Origin: Aquibacillus koreensis
Lineage (GTDB): Bacteria > Bacillota > Bacilli > Bacillales > Amphibacillaceae
Reading direction: 5' to 3'
Assembly (NCBI RefSeq): GCF_025154055.1
Contig: NZ_JAOALK010000056.1
Span: 186,001 to 250,000 of the forward strand
Length of the DNA: 64,000 nucleotides
Made by a program: the position numbers and the translations under genes. Of the stretch, positions 1-9,702 are shown one piece after another. Each line of letters begins with the position of its first letter. The first letter of the stretch is position 1. The notes under the pieces were generated by a model. It was not told the DNA's origin and made no database searches. It was given only the letters and a program-made list of their open reading frames with translations.

Positions 1-259
1 GATCGTCATGAATTAATGAATATGTATGAATCATTTCTAAAGCTAAAGCTACAGTCATTACAGAATTATAGTCCCCACCAAATGACTCACAACTAGCCAT
101 CATTAATACTGGCCGAATTCGTTTTCCTCCAGCCTCAAGGGAATATAGCATCGATTCTTTTAATGTTGTGGGTATGTTGGTTTGTTCAACAAATGAAGTT
201 AAAGACTTGTTAACGATATGTTGTCGTTCAGTTATATAACTCGATAACAGCACGGTCAC
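1..259 (-). CDS. ispA: IspA, farnesyl diphosphate synthase (N-terminal part, cut by window edge)
   Basis: Isoprenoid chain-elongation enzyme that condenses IPP with DMAPP/GPP to give farnesyl diphosphate. Only about 86 N-terminal residues lie in the window. They include EAGGKRIRPVL and end in the first aspartate-rich motif (SLIHDD). The GTG start at 259 is chosen because AGGAGG lies 9 nt upstream; a second in-frame GTG follows at 253. It sits 1 nt after the xseB stop, matching the Bacillus order xseA-xseB-ispA. Family assignment is strong; full length cannot be judged. Confidence 0.9.
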   Translation of the reverse strand, partial: MTVLLSSYITERQHIVNKSLTSFVEQTNIPTTLKESMLYSLEAGGKRIRPVLMMASCESFGGDYNSVMTVALALEMIHTYSLIHDD

Positions 260-260
260 G

Positions 261-494
261 CTATTCTTCCTCCTGAATGATAAATGGTTCCATTTCGCCT
301 TGCTCGTTTACGATTTGCTCCATTTGTTTTTCTACCCTTGTTAATTTTTCACTACAAACCTTCGATAACTCCATGCCTTGCTCATAATATTTTATTGCTT
401 TTTCTAAAGGGACTTCCCCTTCTTCTAATTTTTCAATAATCTCTTCTAACTTTTCCATTGCTTCTTCAAACGTAACTTCTTGTTTATTTGTCAT
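261..494 (-). CDS. xseB: XseB, exodeoxyribonuclease VII small subunit
   Basis: Small subunit of exonuclease VII, which binds several copies to each XseA and degrades single-stranded DNA to oligonucleotides. The protein is 77 residues with the family signature [17 protein letters not shown] and a charged coiled-coil character, the usual length. I start at ATG 494, 7 nt after GGAGGAG. A longer reading from a TTG at 512 would translate through that ribosome binding site. It overlaps the end of xseA by 11 nt, which suggests translational coupling. Confidence 0.93.
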   Translation of the reverse strand: MTNKQEVTFEEAMEKLEEIIEKLEEGEVPLEKAIKYYEQGMELSKVCSEKLTRVEKQMEQIVNEQGEMEPFIIQEEE

Positions 495-1839
495 TATTAG
501 TCTCCTCCTCAATTCCCCAAACTTGGCAATCTAAGCTTCCATCTACTACCTTTACAGTCATCTTGTCTCCCGGTTGCACGGAGGTAATGGATGAAATTAC
601 TTTCCCCTCATCTGTGTATGAAATGGAATACCCTCTTTTCATCGTATTTAATGGATTTAATAAGGATAATTTATCGATCATTGTACCAAATCGCTTGTCA
701 TGATCCCTAAAAATCGATTGAAAGGAACGATGATGTCTAGTTAACAGTTGTTGTAAATGATTGTTCAATTGCTTCACTTGCTTGTCAGGATGTTGTTGTA
801 TTAATCTTTTTTGCAAATATGTGTAAGAAGATCGCCTTTGATCTTGGAGCTGCGCTATACCTCTTCCCAAACGATCTACATTTTTATCTAACTGTTGTTC
901 CTTTTGTTTAATAAGCTGTTCAGGGTATCGAAATGCATATGATTTCTTCATTTTATTTAGTCGCTCTTTATTTCTTACTATTTGGTCATTGATTACGCGT
1001 TTAAGCGATCGTTCTAGATGATGCACCTTTTCTATTAGCTCTTGTTGTGATGGAACGGCGATTTCCGCTGCACCTGTTGGCGTAGCAGCTCTTATGTCAG
1101 CTACTAGATCACTAATCGTAAAATCTGTTTCATGACCCACAGCTGATATGATTGGAATATGAGACTGAGCAATAGATCTTGCAACTATTTCCTCATTGAA
1201 GCTCCACAGTTCTTCTATGGATCCTCCACCACGCCCAACAATTAGCACGTCAAAATTGGGTGACTGATTAGCAAATTGAATTGCCTTGACTATGGATTTC
1301 GGTGCTTGATCTCCTTGAACCAACGCAGGTATGATGGTAACTTGTACAATTGGAAAGCGCCTTCGAATAGTCGTTATAATATCACGGACAGCAGCACCAG
1401 TTGGTGAGGTGATGACACCGATATGTTTGGGATACACAGGGATACTTTTTTTACGTAAAGGATCAAATAAACCCTCCGCTGCCAACTTCTCTTTTAGCTG
1501 CTCATATGCAAGATAAAGCGCTCCAATTCCATCTGGCTCCATTTGTTGAATATATAGTTGATATTGTCCTTGAGGTTCGTAGATATTTATTTCGCCTTTA
1601 AGGAGGACGTTCATACCATTTTCAGGTCTGAATTTAAGATTGCGATTATTACCTGCGAACATAACTGCTTGTATTCTAGAATAATCATCTTTAATTGTAA
1701 AATACATGTGACCACGGCTATGATGCTTAAAGTTAGAGATTTCTCCCTTTAACCAAACCTCTTTTAGATGACTATCCATTTCAAACTTCCGCTTCATATA
1801 CCTTGTCAGCGCAGTAACAGTAAGATACTTATCATTCAT
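484..1839 (-). CDS. xseA: XseA, exodeoxyribonuclease VII large subunit
   Basis: Catalytic large subunit of exonuclease VII (single-strand DNA degradation in repair). The 451 residues begin with an OB-fold nucleic-acid binding domain (about residues 5-100, with [11 protein letters not shown] and HMYFTIKD). The exonuclease VII domain follows, with [29 protein letters not shown] and [13 protein letters not shown], then a long charged helical region. It overlaps xseB downstream and lies 57 nt after folD, consistent with one operon. Confidence 0.95.
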   Translation of the reverse strand: MNDKYLTVTALTRYMKRKFEMDSHLKEVWLKGEISNFKHHSRGHMYFTIKDDYSRIQAVMFAGNNRNLKFRPENGMNVLLKGEINIYEPQGQYQLYIQQMEPDGIGALYLAYEQLKEKLAAEGLFDPLRKKSIPVYPKHIGVITSPTGAAVRDIITTIRRRFPIVQVTIIPALVQGDQAPKSIVKAIQFANQSPNFDVLIVGRGGGSIEELWSFNEEIVARSIAQSHIPIISAVGHETDFTISDLVADIRAATPTGAAEIAVPSQQELIEKVHHLERSLKRVINDQIVRNKERLNKMKKSYAFRYPEQLIKQKEQQLDKNVDRLGRGIAQLQDQRRSSYTYLQKRLIQQHPDKQVKQLNNHLQQLLTRHHRSFQSIFRDHDKRFGTMIDKLSLLNPLNTMKRGYSISYTDEGKVISSITSVQPGDKMTVKVVDGSLDCQVWGIEEETNNDK

Positions 1840-1896
1840 TTTAGAAACACCCCATCTATTTATATTAGAAGTATTGCCCTTTATAAGATAGGAAAA

Positions 1897-2754
1897 TTAT
1901 CTAATTTGATGAAAATTTTTCGCAGACTTAATTGTATTATGTAATAACATTGTAATGGTCATCGGACCTACTCCCTTAGGGACTGGTGTAATAAAGGATG
2001 CTTTTTCCTTTGCTGACTCAAACTCCACATCGCCAGTTAAAGTACCGTTTTCTAATCTGTTGACACCAACATCAATGACAACTGCGCCTTCTTTAATATC
2101 ATCACCAGATAAGAAGTGCGCTTTACCAACTGCCACAACTAAGATATCAGCGTCTTTTGTATAAGCACGCATGTTCTCTGTTCGAGAATGACAATAAATT
2201 ACTGTCGCGTTTTCATTTAGCAATAATTGTCCAACTGGTTTTCCAACGATGTTGCTTCGCCCAACAACCACCGCTTTTTTGCCATCGATTTTAATATTCT
2301 TCGATTTTAGCATAGTTATAATACCAAATGGTGTACATGGGTAGAACGTATCCTTGCCAGTCATCATACGACCAATGTTAATTGGGTGAAAGCCATCAAC
2401 ATCTTTTTCAGGACTAATTGCTTCGATAATCGCCTGTTCATCAATATGATTTGGTAAAGGTAGTTGAACCAAAATACCATGTACACTATTATCTTTGTTC
2501 AATTGATCTATACGTGTTAAAAGCTCTTCTTCAGAGGTACTGCTCGGCAATTTGAATAATTCTGAATCTACCCCTACATAATCAGAAGCCTTTTGCTTCC
2601 CTTTTACATAGGATTGAGATGCAGGGTCGTCACCAATTAAAATAACCGTAAGTTTAGGTGTAATGCCTTGTTTTCTTAATCCTTCCACTTCTTCCTTCAT
2701 TTCATTTCGTAATGTTACCGCAAGCTCGCTACCATAAATTACTTCTGCCGTCAT
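1897..2754 (-). CDS. folD: FolD, methylenetetrahydrofolate dehydrogenase/cyclohydrolase
   Basis: Bifunctional enzyme interconverting 5,10-methylene-, 5,10-methenyl- and 10-formyl-THF in the cytosol. The 285-residue product has the typical length. It shows YVKGKQKASDYVG (catalytic Lys region), GILVQLPLP, DVDGFHP and the NADP-binding VVGRSNIVGKPVGQLL. The ATG lies downstream of AGGGGGAGAAAGA. It sits between nusB and xseA as in other Bacillaceae. Confidence 0.96.
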   Translation of the reverse strand: MTAEVIYGSELAVTLRNEMKEEVEGLRKQGITPKLTVILIGDDPASQSYVKGKQKASDYVGVDSELFKLPSSTSEEELLTRIDQLNKDNSVHGILVQLPLPNHIDEQAIIEAISPEKDVDGFHPINIGRMMTGKDTFYPCTPFGIITMLKSKNIKIDGKKAVVVGRSNIVGKPVGQLLLNENATVIYCHSRTENMRAYTKDADILVVAVGKAHFLSGDDIKEGAVVIDVGVNRLENGTLTGDVEFESAKEKASFITPVPKGVGPMTITMLLHNTIKSAKNFHQIR

Positions 2755-2778
2755 TTCTTTCTCCCCCTAAATACTTAT

Positions 2779-3162
2779 TTATTTAATCATCTTAGATAAA
2801 ACACCGTTAATAAACTTTCCAGACTTATCATCCCCATACAAGTGTGCAATCTCTACAGCTTCATTAATAGCAACACCTTGTGGTATTTGTTCGTCACTAA
2901 AGAATAGTTCATAAGTAGCAATCCGTAATAAAGCTTTCTCCGCATATGCTAATCGAGATAACTTCCAATTCTCTAAGTTGTCTGTAATTTTTTGATCGAT
3001 TGCTTGTCTATGTTGCACAACGCCATGTACGATACTAGTTAGATAAGCATCTTCAACGTCCTGCTCTAAAGCGAGCTCCATCGCTTCATTTGGTTCTATA
3101 TCGTTTATATCGATTTGAAAGAGCACTTGAAATGCTTTTTCTCTTGCTGTTCTTCGTTTCAT
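2779..3162 (-). CDS. nusB: NusB, transcription antitermination factor
   Basis: All-helical RNA-binding protein that pairs with NusE (ribosomal protein S10) on boxA RNA to prevent premature termination of rRNA transcripts. The protein is 127 residues with the N-terminal [16 protein letters not shown] and C-terminal [23 protein letters not shown] family signatures. It is read just before folD, 24 nt apart. A hairpin separates it from the upstream Asp23-family gene. Confidence 0.95.
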   Translation of the reverse strand: MKRRTAREKAFQVLFQIDINDIEPNEAMELALEQDVEDAYLTSIVHGVVQHRQAIDQKITDNLENWKLSRLAYAEKALLRIATYELFFSDEQIPQGVAINEAVEIAHLYGDDKSGKFINGVLSKMIK

Positions 3163-3280
3163 TATTCTGATTCTCCTTATTCAATTATATCTGCTTCAAA
3201 TGATAACATTTTACAGAATGCAAAGCTATATTCATGTATGTCGAAAATTAAAATCACCCGCAAACTAAACGTATGTCATG

Positions 3281-3329
3281 AAAAATAGGGGCCTCTGAAA
3301 GAGATATTTAATCCCCTCGGGCCCCTATT
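3281..3329 (-). terminator. Hairpin between the Asp23-family gene and nusB
   Basis: Perfect 10-bp inverted repeat (AATAGGGGCC / GGCCCCTATT at 3284-3293 and 3320-3329). On the minus strand it is followed by a short T-run. The 26-nt loop is long for an intrinsic terminator, so it may act as a partial terminator or processing hairpin between yqhY and nusB. Confidence 0.5.
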
Positions 3330-3372
3330 ACCATCAACATATAGCTATTTTGCAAAATGAATAATCATTTCT

Positions 3373-3768
3373 TTATTCTTCAACAGCAGGTTCTTTCAAT
3401 TCCATATTCACGCCAACCACATGAACATTTATTTCATCAATTTCTAGAGCTGTCATGTTTTTTAACGCTTGGCGAATATTAGTCTGAATCTTTTGTGCAA
3501 CATCTGGAATAGTAAAACCATAGTCAATCACAACAAATACATCTATGATTACACCATTATTGGTCAATTCAACCTTTATACCTTTACCATGCGACTGTTT
3601 CTTGCCTAAACGTTCTACAACACCAGTAGCAAAATTCCCTCTTGTGTACGACACACCTGCAACTTCAGTTGTTGCTATACCAGCAATAACTTCAATAACC
3701 TCAGGAGCAATTTCTACTCTACCTAGATTAGAATCTTCACTCACATTCAACATAGAGTTATCACCCAT
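3373..3768 (-). CDS. yqhY: Asp23/Gls24-family protein (YqhY)
   Basis: Asp23 (alkaline-shock) family protein of 131 residues: LGRVEIAPEVIEVIAGIA at the N-terminus and an alternating helix/strand core ending in VHVVGVNME. Directly downstream of accC, as in B. subtilis. There, loss of YqhY is tolerated only with suppressor mutations in acetyl-CoA carboxylase genes, so a role in tuning fatty-acid initiation is likely; that is family knowledge, not seen here. Start ATG 3768 has AAGGAG upstream. There is no membrane segment. Confidence 0.88.
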   Translation of the reverse strand: MGDNSMLNVSEDSNLGRVEIAPEVIEVIAGIATTEVAGVSYTRGNFATGVVERLGKKQSHGKGIKVELTNNGVIIDVFVVIDYGFTIPDVAQKIQTNIRQALKNMTALEIDEINVHVVGVNMELKEPAVEE

Positions 3769-3831
3769 CTACGTTCACTCCTTATAAATATACTATAAGT
3801 AAAGCTTATCTATCATGTTTAATCTTATTAC

Positions 3832-5187
3832 CTATTCATTATCCATTATAGTATAATTCTCTAAAAATTTCGTATTAAAATCTCCGTCTATAAACACATC
3901 ATGACTCATCATACGACTATGGAAAGGAACTGTTGTAGAAACACCATCAATAACAAACTCATCGAGGGCTCTTTTCATTCGGTCAATTGCTTCTTTCCTC
4001 GTTGCACCATATGTAATCAACTTAGCGATCATGGAGTCATAATACGGCGGGATTTTGTAACCTGGATATGCTGCCGAATCAATTCTAACCCCTAATCCAC
4101 CAGGTGCTAAATACATAGTGATTTCACCTGGAGAAGGCATGAAATTTTTGAATGGATTTTCTGCATTTATTCTACATTCTATCGCATGTCCTCTAAATTC
4201 AATATCCTCTTGTTTAAATGACAATTGTTCATTATTAGCAATGTTAATTTGCTCTTTTATTAAGTCTATCCCGGTAACCATCTCGGTAACAGGATGCTCT
4301 ACCTGAATTCTTGTATTCATTTCCATGAAATAAAATGTCTGCTCTTTTTGGTCAAAGATAAATTCTATAGTACCCGCACCAGAGTATTCCACCGCTGCTG
4401 CAGCTTTTACTGCTGCAGTTCCCATTTTCTCACGCATTGTTTCATCGATCGCAGGCGAAGGCGTTTCTTCAATTAATTTTTGCAAACGTCTTTGAATTGT
4501 ACAATCACGTTCACCTAAATGAACAACGTTACCAAAGTTATCTGCAAGTACTTGTATTTCAACATGACGGAAATCTTCTATAAATTTTTCTATATAAACG
4601 CCAGGATTACCAAATGCTTTTTCCGCTTCATTTTGTGTAACCCGTATTCCTTTAATAAGTTCTTCTTCTGTTCTTGCTACTCGGATCCCTTTTCCACCAC
4701 CACCGGCAGTAGCTTTAATAATAACTGGATATCCAATTTTTTCGGCAACTTCTATTCCTTGTTGCTCATTTTCAATTATACCGTCTGATCCCGGGACAAT
4801 TGGCACACCTGCCTGTTTCATCGTTTCTCTTGCAACATCTTTCGTTCCCATTTTTTGAATAGCATACGCACTAGGCCCAACAAATGTAATGTTACAAGCC
4901 TTACATATCTCTGCAAAGTCTGCATTCTCAGACAAGAATCCATAACCAGGATGGATCGCATCTACTTCTGTTAGTGTTGCTACACTCATGATATTTGTAA
5001 AGTTCAAGTAACTATCCTTACTGCTCTTGGGTCCAATACAATACGATTCATCTGCAAGTTGTACATGCAAAGATTCACTATCTGCTTCCGAATAGACAGC
5101 AACAGTTTCAATTCCCATTTCCTTACAAGCTCGGATAATTCGCACCGCTATTTCCCCTCGATTAGCAATTAAGAGTTTCTTAATCAC
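3832..5187 (-). CDS. accC: AccC, biotin carboxylase subunit of acetyl-CoA carboxylase
   Basis: ATP-dependent carboxylation of biotin on AccB, the first half-reaction of malonyl-CoA synthesis. The 451 residues include the N-terminal [18 protein letters not shown], the ATP-grasp glycine loop [14 protein letters not shown] (about 160-173) and the catalytic [14 protein letters not shown] (about 288-301). The start is a GTG at 5187 with AAGGGG upstream, and the gene begins 12 nt after accB ends. The order accB-accC-yqhY is conserved in Bacillus. Confidence 0.96.
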   Translation of the reverse strand: MIKKLLIANRGEIAVRIIRACKEMGIETVAVYSEADSESLHVQLADESYCIGPKSSKDSYLNFTNIMSVATLTEVDAIHPGYGFLSENADFAEICKACNITFVGPSAYAIQKMGTKDVARETMKQAGVPIVPGSDGIIENEQQGIEVAEKIGYPVIIKATAGGGGKGIRVARTEEELIKGIRVTQNEAEKAFGNPGVYIEKFIEDFRHVEIQVLADNFGNVVHLGERDCTIQRRLQKLIEETPSPAIDETMREKMGTAAVKAAAAVEYSGAGTIEFIFDQKEQTFYFMEMNTRIQVEHPVTEMVTGIDLIKEQINIANNEQLSFKQEDIEFRGHAIECRINAENPFKNFMPSPGEITMYLAPGGLGVRIDSAAYPGYKIPPYYDSMIAKLITYGATRKEAIDRMKRALDEFVIDGVSTTVPFHSRMMSHDVFIDGDFNTKFLENYTIMDNE

Positions 5188-5199
5188 AATGTCAACCCC

Positions 5200-5685
5200 T
5201 TATACGTTCTTTACTCTAAATAGTGGTTGGCCGTATTCTACAAGCTCACCATTTTCAACTAATATTTCTACAATCTCGCCATTTACCTCTGCTTCAATTT
5301 CATTAAAAAGTTTCATCGCTTCCACAATACAAACCACTGTATCTGCTTTTACTTTATCTCCAGATTGTACGAAAGGATCTTTATCAGGAGATGGTGAGCT
5401 ATAAAAAGTACCTACCATAGGCGAAACAATTTCATGGTCATAATTAGCAACAGTAGGTTGTTCTGTTCCTGCCTGTTCACCTGATGAGGTTTGATTACTT
5501 TGATCTACAACAGCCGTTGCTGGTGCCGGTGCAGTAACTTGTGTAGGAACTGCGTGTGAAGTAACCACCTCTCCCTTGTGTTTCTTCAACGATAATTTTG
5601 TTTCATTCGTTTCAAATGTTAATTCATCAATGGAAGACTCATCGATTCGTTTAATCAATTCATGTATTTCTTCAATTTTTAGCAT
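5200..5685 (-). CDS. accB: AccB, biotin carboxyl carrier protein
   Basis: Carries biotin between AccC and the carboxyltransferase. The 161 residues have an N-terminal helical segment ([15 protein letters not shown]), an Ala/Pro/Thr-rich flexible linker (about 40-85) and a C-terminal biotinyl domain with the biotin lysine in EAMKL. The ATG at 5685 is preferred (GAGGGG, 8 nt spacing). A GTG 9 nt upstream overlaps the ribosome binding site. First gene of the acc unit. Confidence 0.95.
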   Translation of the reverse strand: MLKIEEIHELIKRIDESSIDELTFETNETKLSLKKHKGEVVTSHAVPTQVTAPAPATAVVDQSNQTSSGEQAGTEQPTVANYDHEIVSPMVGTFYSSPSPDKDPFVQSGDKVKADTVVCIVEAMKLFNEIEAEVNGEIVEILVENGELVEYGQPLFRVKNV

Positions 5686-5894
5686 TTTATGCACCCCTCT
5701 ATCTTAACATTTAATAACAGGTACTAATAACTCCTCTTAACATTTTACGAGAACAAGCGTAAAACTGCAACTATTCCTTGTAGACTAATCCTATTTATTC
5801 TAATTTCGTTGGTCATTTAATACATGCATATTCTTGTCCCTTATCATATCATATGTACATTTTTTAACCAAAACTAAGCAAGTGAATGGCCTTT

Positions 5895-5937
5895 TAAAAA
5901 ACTGACGCCCAAACTATTTTACGTTTGTGCGCCAGTT
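5895..5937 (-). terminator. Rho-independent terminator of the spoIIIA operon
   Basis: Long stem (5900-5913 with 5924-5937, one G-U pair on the RNA) followed by a T-run on the minus strand, 26 nt after the spoIIIAH stop. It separates the sporulation operon from accB. The remaining intergenic bases to 5685 should hold the accB promoter, which I could not pin down. Confidence 0.8.
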
Positions 5938-5962
5938 ATAACATATATAGAATTTTTTCCAA

Positions 5963-6577
5963 TTAAGAGCTAGATGGTTGATATTTCACTTGTACTTCCA
6001 TCATTCCAAATTCATCTCTTGCCATTTGCATGATATTATTTGCTTCCGTTTTCGAAAGCTCATCTGCTTTTACAGTAACCACGATGTCTTGATCCGTGGA
6101 CCGAACGAGGACGTCTGTATAACCTTTTTCTGATTTTAACGTCTCTTCAAGAATCATTTCCTTTGTTGAAACAGACTTGATCTCTTGAAGTCTTTCGTAG
6201 GCTTCTTCCTTCTCATCTGTAGTAGCAGAACTTGAAGCAACTACATCTTCCCATCTTTCCATTTCCATGCTTCTTTCATTAGTTAATTGCATTCTAATTG
6301 TTGCAAATAATTCATCAGAAGATGTTGAAGAAGTAACTTCTCCTTCTTCCATAGCTTGTTCTTCTGTTTCACCAACCATTGTTTGATCTACTTCTTCGCC
6401 TGAAGCGTCCAGATCTGTACTTTCTTCCCCTGCACCTGTAGTAGCAGTTTCATCTTCAAGACCATTGCTATTCAAATATGCAAGATCCTCTCCACTTGGT
6501 GAACTCATGTAGTAAACACTAAGCACAATCATAAGACTTAACATGGTTAGTAACCATACCGTTTGTTTTTTTAACAT
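5963..6577 (-). CDS. spoIIIAH: SpoIIIAH, stage III sporulation channel protein
   Basis: Mother-cell membrane protein whose C-terminal domain, related to the type III secretion ring protein YscJ, meets forespore SpoIIQ to build the sporulation channel. The 204 residues start with a hydrophobic anchor (about 7-26). A long acidic Glu/Ser/Thr-rich linker (about 30-90) follows, then the folded C-terminal domain (EMILEETLKSEKGYTDVLV onward). Ribosome binding site GGGGAGG before the ATG. Last gene of the operon, expected to be SigE-dependent. Confidence 0.93.
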   Translation of the reverse strand: MLKKQTVWLLTMLSLMIVLSVYYMSSPSGEDLAYLNSNGLEDETATTGAGEESTDLDASGEEVDQTMVGETEEQAMEEGEVTSSTSSDELFATIRMQLTNERSMEMERWEDVVASSSATTDEKEEAYERLQEIKSVSTKEMILEETLKSEKGYTDVLVRSTDQDIVVTVKADELSKTEANNIMQMARDEFGMMEVQVKYQPSSS

Positions 6578-6591
6578 TTGTATTCCTCCCC

Positions 6592-7233
6592 TTATTTTTT
6601 AGGCATAACTGAGATTCTATGAGATGGGACATCGAGCACCCTCGATACAGCTTCTACTACCCATTGCTGTAATTCGATGTGATCAACGCCTTTTGCAACT
6701 ACCAATACACCTCTTACACTTGGTTTCTTTGTATGAACGATAAGTGGTACTTCTTGATCCCCTTGCCTCACAATTACCACTTGTTGCTCTTCCGTATTAT
6801 CTTCCACAAGTCTTTCCCCACCATTTTGATCATTTTCTTCTGTGGTTTGTTTTCCTACTATTAGATTCTTTTCAAATACCTTTTGTTTCGTAGAATCTAA
6901 ATTAACCATTACTTCCACTTCGGATATCCCAGCGATTTTCTCTAATAAGTTTGTGAGGTCTTCTTCATATTGCGCCTCTATTTCTGAGACTTGATCTGTC
7001 TTTTCATCTTCTTTGTTTGAAAGAAAAACTTCTTCCTCACTCGATGTTGCATTATTATCTGGGATCGATATTGAATTGTTCTCGTCAGTGGAACCTTGGA
7101 ACATATTACTAACGATTAAGACAAGAAAACCAATTAAGGCTATTACAAGGATATATCCCATCTTTGTTGGTTTTTTTCCATCTTCGGTTTTCAATTTTAA
7201 TTGTGAGAATAATTTTCGAAATGGATTTTCCAC
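6592..7233 (-). CDS. spoIIIAG: SpoIIIAG, stage III sporulation ring protein
   Basis: Membrane-anchored ring-forming component of the SpoIIIA-SpoIIQ channel. Starting from GTG 7233 the product has 213 residues: VENPFRKLFSQLKLK, one transmembrane helix (about 26-46, YILVIALIGFLVLIVSNMF), a variable linker and a C-terminal ring-building domain. This GTG overlaps the spoIIIAF TAG by 1 nt and has GGGAGGGAGGGG just upstream. Upstream in-frame starts lack a ribosome binding site and would lie inside spoIIIAF. Confidence 0.9.
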   Translation of the reverse strand: MENPFRKLFSQLKLKTEDGKKPTKMGYILVIALIGFLVLIVSNMFQGSTDENNSISIPDNNATSSEEEVFLSNKEDEKTDQVSEIEAQYEEDLTNLLEKIAGISEVEVMVNLDSTKQKVFEKNLIVGKQTTEENDQNGGERLVEDNTEEQQVVIVRQGDQEVPLIVHTKKPSVRGVLVVAKGVDHIELQQWVVEAVSRVLDVPSHRISVMPKK

Positions 7234-7856
7234 TATACCCCTCCCTCCCATAGAATCGAAATATCTTGATCTTCTTCTTCTAGCTGCCATGATTCATATA
7301 AAAAAGACGTTATGTCTTCTATTTCGGGTGGTAATTCTTCGCTAGTATCTGGATCATCAACAGAAATGACTACCTCTTGAACTGCACCCATTTTTTGTTC
7401 ATCCACTTTCATAAGTGTTACATAAATTGTTTTTAAGCTTTCAAGAGTAATAGCTGCTTGCTCCTCTTTATCTAGTTCAAATGAAATTTCTTTGATCGCT
7501 ACACCATATTGTTCACTCAACCCCTCTTCCACTTGTTTTTTCATTTGGACAGCCATCTCTTCTACAACATATGCAGCTTGTACCTGTTGTATTTCACTTT
7601 TCTTTAATTCTATTGAATTTTTCATTTCTTCATCTTCTATTGCGGTATTAAAGAAGGGTGAAGTGTTGTCTACTAAGCTTTCTACATCAACTTGAAACAA
7701 ATGAAATAAAGGTTGTAGAAAAATTAATATTAATAAAAGGCCGACAACCATATTAATGTATTTTTTCATGGAAGAGTTAGGTAATAAAAGTTCGATAATC
7801 ATAGCCAATAAAAGAAAGAGAATAATTTGTGTTACCCAATCAATTAATACATCAAT
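7233..7856 (-). CDS. spoIIIAF: SpoIIIAF, stage III sporulation protein (probable ATT start)
   Basis: Integral membrane component of the SpoIIIA complex. Two N-terminal hydrophobic segments (IILFLLLAMIIELLL and MVVGLLLILIFLQPLF) precede a soluble domain. The only in-frame ATG/GTG/TTG codons (TTG 7808, ATG 7802) lie inside the first hydrophobic helix and lack a ribosome binding site. The strong GGGGGAG at 7863-7869 is 6 nt before an in-frame ATT at 7856. That start gives 207 residues, close to the roughly 206 of the B. subtilis protein as I remember it, with a matching N-terminus (xxVLIDWVTQIILF). I therefore propose ATT initiation. Confidence 0.85.
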   Translation of the reverse strand: MDVLIDWVTQIILFLLLAMIIELLLPNSSMKKYINMVVGLLLILIFLQPLFHLFQVDVESLVDNTSPFFNTAIEDEEMKNSIELKKSEIQQVQAAYVVEEMAVQMKKQVEEGLSEQYGVAIKEISFELDKEEQAAITLESLKTIYVTLMKVDEQKMGAVQEVVISVDDPDTSEELPPEIEDITSFLYESWQLEEEDQDISILWEGGV

Positions 7857-7872
7857 CGCTAACTCCCCCTTT

Positions 7873-9060
7873 TTATCTAAGCATCAACGTGAGATTACTA
7901 GATGCGACTAAAATAACAATAGCTAGAAAAAACATAAAACAAACTACCAATAATGCAGCAAAGATATAAATAATATGTTTACTAATAATATCCATACACT
8001 TGATTACTGGACCGTCACCAATTGGTTGCAACAGTGCAGATGTAATCTTGTATATAATTGCGATTACGAATACTTTAATAGCTGGAAACAATACCAATGC
8101 TATTAGGATGATAACCCCTACAATTCCCACTGCATTTTTTAGTAACAAAGATGCGCTTAAAACGGTATCTGTCGCATCTGTGAACATCTTTCCAACAACC
8201 GGAATAAAATTTCCTGTAACAAATTTTGCTGTTTTCATTGCAACACCATCTGTTATAGCCGTTGCAGCTCCTTGTACAGAAATAACCCCTGAGAAGATCG
8301 TTAAAAAGGCTGCTAAAAGCCATAAAGCCGTATTCTTTAGAAGATCAGCCAATCGTGTAACTTTGTAGCTTTCGCTTAAGGTACTTACAATATTTAACAA
8401 TGCCGATAAAAAGAATAAAGGGATAACTATAGTTGATATTAAAAGTACACTAATGTGTATCAAAAAAACGATGATCGGTTGAAAGAAAGAAACGGCTACT
8501 AGATTGCCAAATGAAGCCATCAATCCTAACATTAATGGTAATAAAGCCATCATAAATCCACTCATCGTAGAGATCGTATCATTGGCATAAGAAGCCGCCA
8601 GATTAAAACTATTTAATGCTAATACAATTAAAACCATATATATAATTGCGTAAGCCACTTTACTTACAGCCTTATTTTCAAAGGAGTTCTGTAAGGTTTG
8701 CAGAACCACACAGAATAGCGTAAGCATGATTAAGGACCCTAACAGCTTGCCGTTCATCACTAACTCAAAAAACATAAATTCTAACAATCCACTTATCCAT
8801 TCTTTGATTGATAAGCTATCTCCATTTTTGATAAACTCCAAAAATGATGTTTTTTCTAGTCCTGGTAAATAGCCACCATATTCGTCAACAACGTGATTCC
8901 AGTATCGTTTGACCTCTGTAAAGGAAATATCTTCAACACTAATGGATTGTTCTTCTATTTCATTACTCTGATTTACGCTTGCGGATGTCTGAAGTGGAAG
9001 TATAGAACAGAGAAGGCTTAGCATAAGTCCTGTAACGACAATTTTCATTAACTGGTTCAT
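7873..9060 (-). CDS. spoIIIAE: SpoIIIAE, stage III sporulation membrane protein
   Basis: Polytopic membrane subunit of the forespore channel apparatus. The 395 residues begin with a cleavable-looking signal peptide (KIVVTGLMLSLLCSILPLQTSAS). A soluble stretch follows, then about seven hydrophobic segments between residues 95 and 394, including LGSLIMLTLFCVVLQTL and IIYIFAALLVVCFMFFLAIVIL. It lies in the conserved order AD-AE-AF. The stop codon is 17 nt before the proposed ATT start of spoIIIAF. Confidence 0.95.
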   Translation of the reverse strand: MNQLMKIVVTGLMLSLLCSILPLQTSASVNQSNEIEEQSISVEDISFTEVKRYWNHVVDEYGGYLPGLEKTSFLEFIKNGDSLSIKEWISGLLEFMFFELVMNGKLLGSLIMLTLFCVVLQTLQNSFENKAVSKVAYAIIYMVLIVLALNSFNLAASYANDTISTMSGFMMALLPLMLGLMASFGNLVAVSFFQPIIVFLIHISVLLISTIVIPLFFLSALLNIVSTLSESYKVTRLADLLKNTALWLLAAFLTIFSGVISVQGAATAITDGVAMKTAKFVTGNFIPVVGKMFTDATDTVLSASLLLKNAVGIVGVIILIALVLFPAIKVFVIAIIYKITSALLQPIGDGPVIKCMDIISKHIIYIFAALLVVCFMFFLAIVILVASSNLTLMLR

Positions 9061-9084
9061 TCACTTAATCCTGCTCCCTTCCAA

Positions 9085-9474
9085 TTAGGTAGGGATAAAC
9101 CCTATAATTGTTTCGATAACCGCTGTTAAAATTGGTACAGCCAACACTAGTATTAAAATTTTTCCTGCTAGTTCGATCTTAGAGGCTATCGCTGATAGAC
9201 CAGCATCCCTAACCATATTTGCACCGAATTCCGCTATGTATGCGATCCCTATGATTTGCAAGATGGTTTCAATGTACATGCCATTCACATTAGCTTTTTC
9301 TCCAAGCGTCTGTATTAAGTTAAGTATTTCTGAGATGTATTGAATAACAGTTACAAATATAGCTATCCCTGCAAGCAAGATAAGAAAGAAGGCGAATGAA
9401 GGCTTTTGTTCTTTCAATACAAGTACTAACAAACTTGTAACAATTCCTAGGCCAACAATTTCTACAATTTCCAT
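9085..9474 (-). CDS. spoIIIAD: SpoIIIAD, stage III sporulation membrane protein
   Basis: Small polytopic membrane protein of the SpoIIIA complex, 129 residues, mostly hydrophobic with three to four helices (IVGLGIVTSLLVLVL, FAFFLILLAGIAIFVTVI, ILILVLAVPILTAVIETII). The ETILQIIGIAYIAEFGANM segment is typical of the family. It is 6 nt from spoIIIAC and paralogous to it in general form. Expressed with the rest of the operon in the mother cell. Confidence 0.93.
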   Translation of the reverse strand: MEIVEIVGLGIVTSLLVLVLKEQKPSFAFFLILLAGIAIFVTVIQYISEILNLIQTLGEKANVNGMYIETILQIIGIAYIAEFGANMVRDAGLSAIASKIELAGKILILVLAVPILTAVIETIIGFIPT

Positions 9475-9480
9475 TAGACT

Positions 9481-9687
9481 CTACCCTTGGAAAAGAAAAA
9501 CAGATTTTATTTGTTGGAACAAATCAGAAATTCCATTAATTACGAAAATTAGCACGATAATAAAACCTACAAGGCTTGCAAATTGTGCATATTCTTCCTT
9601 ACCCATCTGCTTCAAAATCGTGTGAATCATTGCTACAATTATTCCAATTCCAGCAATTTGAAATAATACCGATGCATCGCCAAGCAT
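9481..9687 (-). CDS. spoIIIAC: SpoIIIAC, stage III sporulation membrane protein
   Basis: Very small (68 residues) membrane protein with two transmembrane helices (LFQIAGIGIIVAMIHTIL and FASLVGFIIVLIFVINGI) joined by a short positively charged loop (KQMGKEEYAQ), the standard size for SpoIIIAC. It lies between spoIIIAB and spoIIIAD. Its precise biochemical role in the channel is not established. Confidence 0.93.
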   Translation of the reverse strand: MLGDASVLFQIAGIGIIVAMIHTILKQMGKEEYAQFASLVGFIIVLIFVINGISDLFQQIKSVFLFQG

Positions 9688-9702
9688 TCACCTTACTCCT
9701 TT

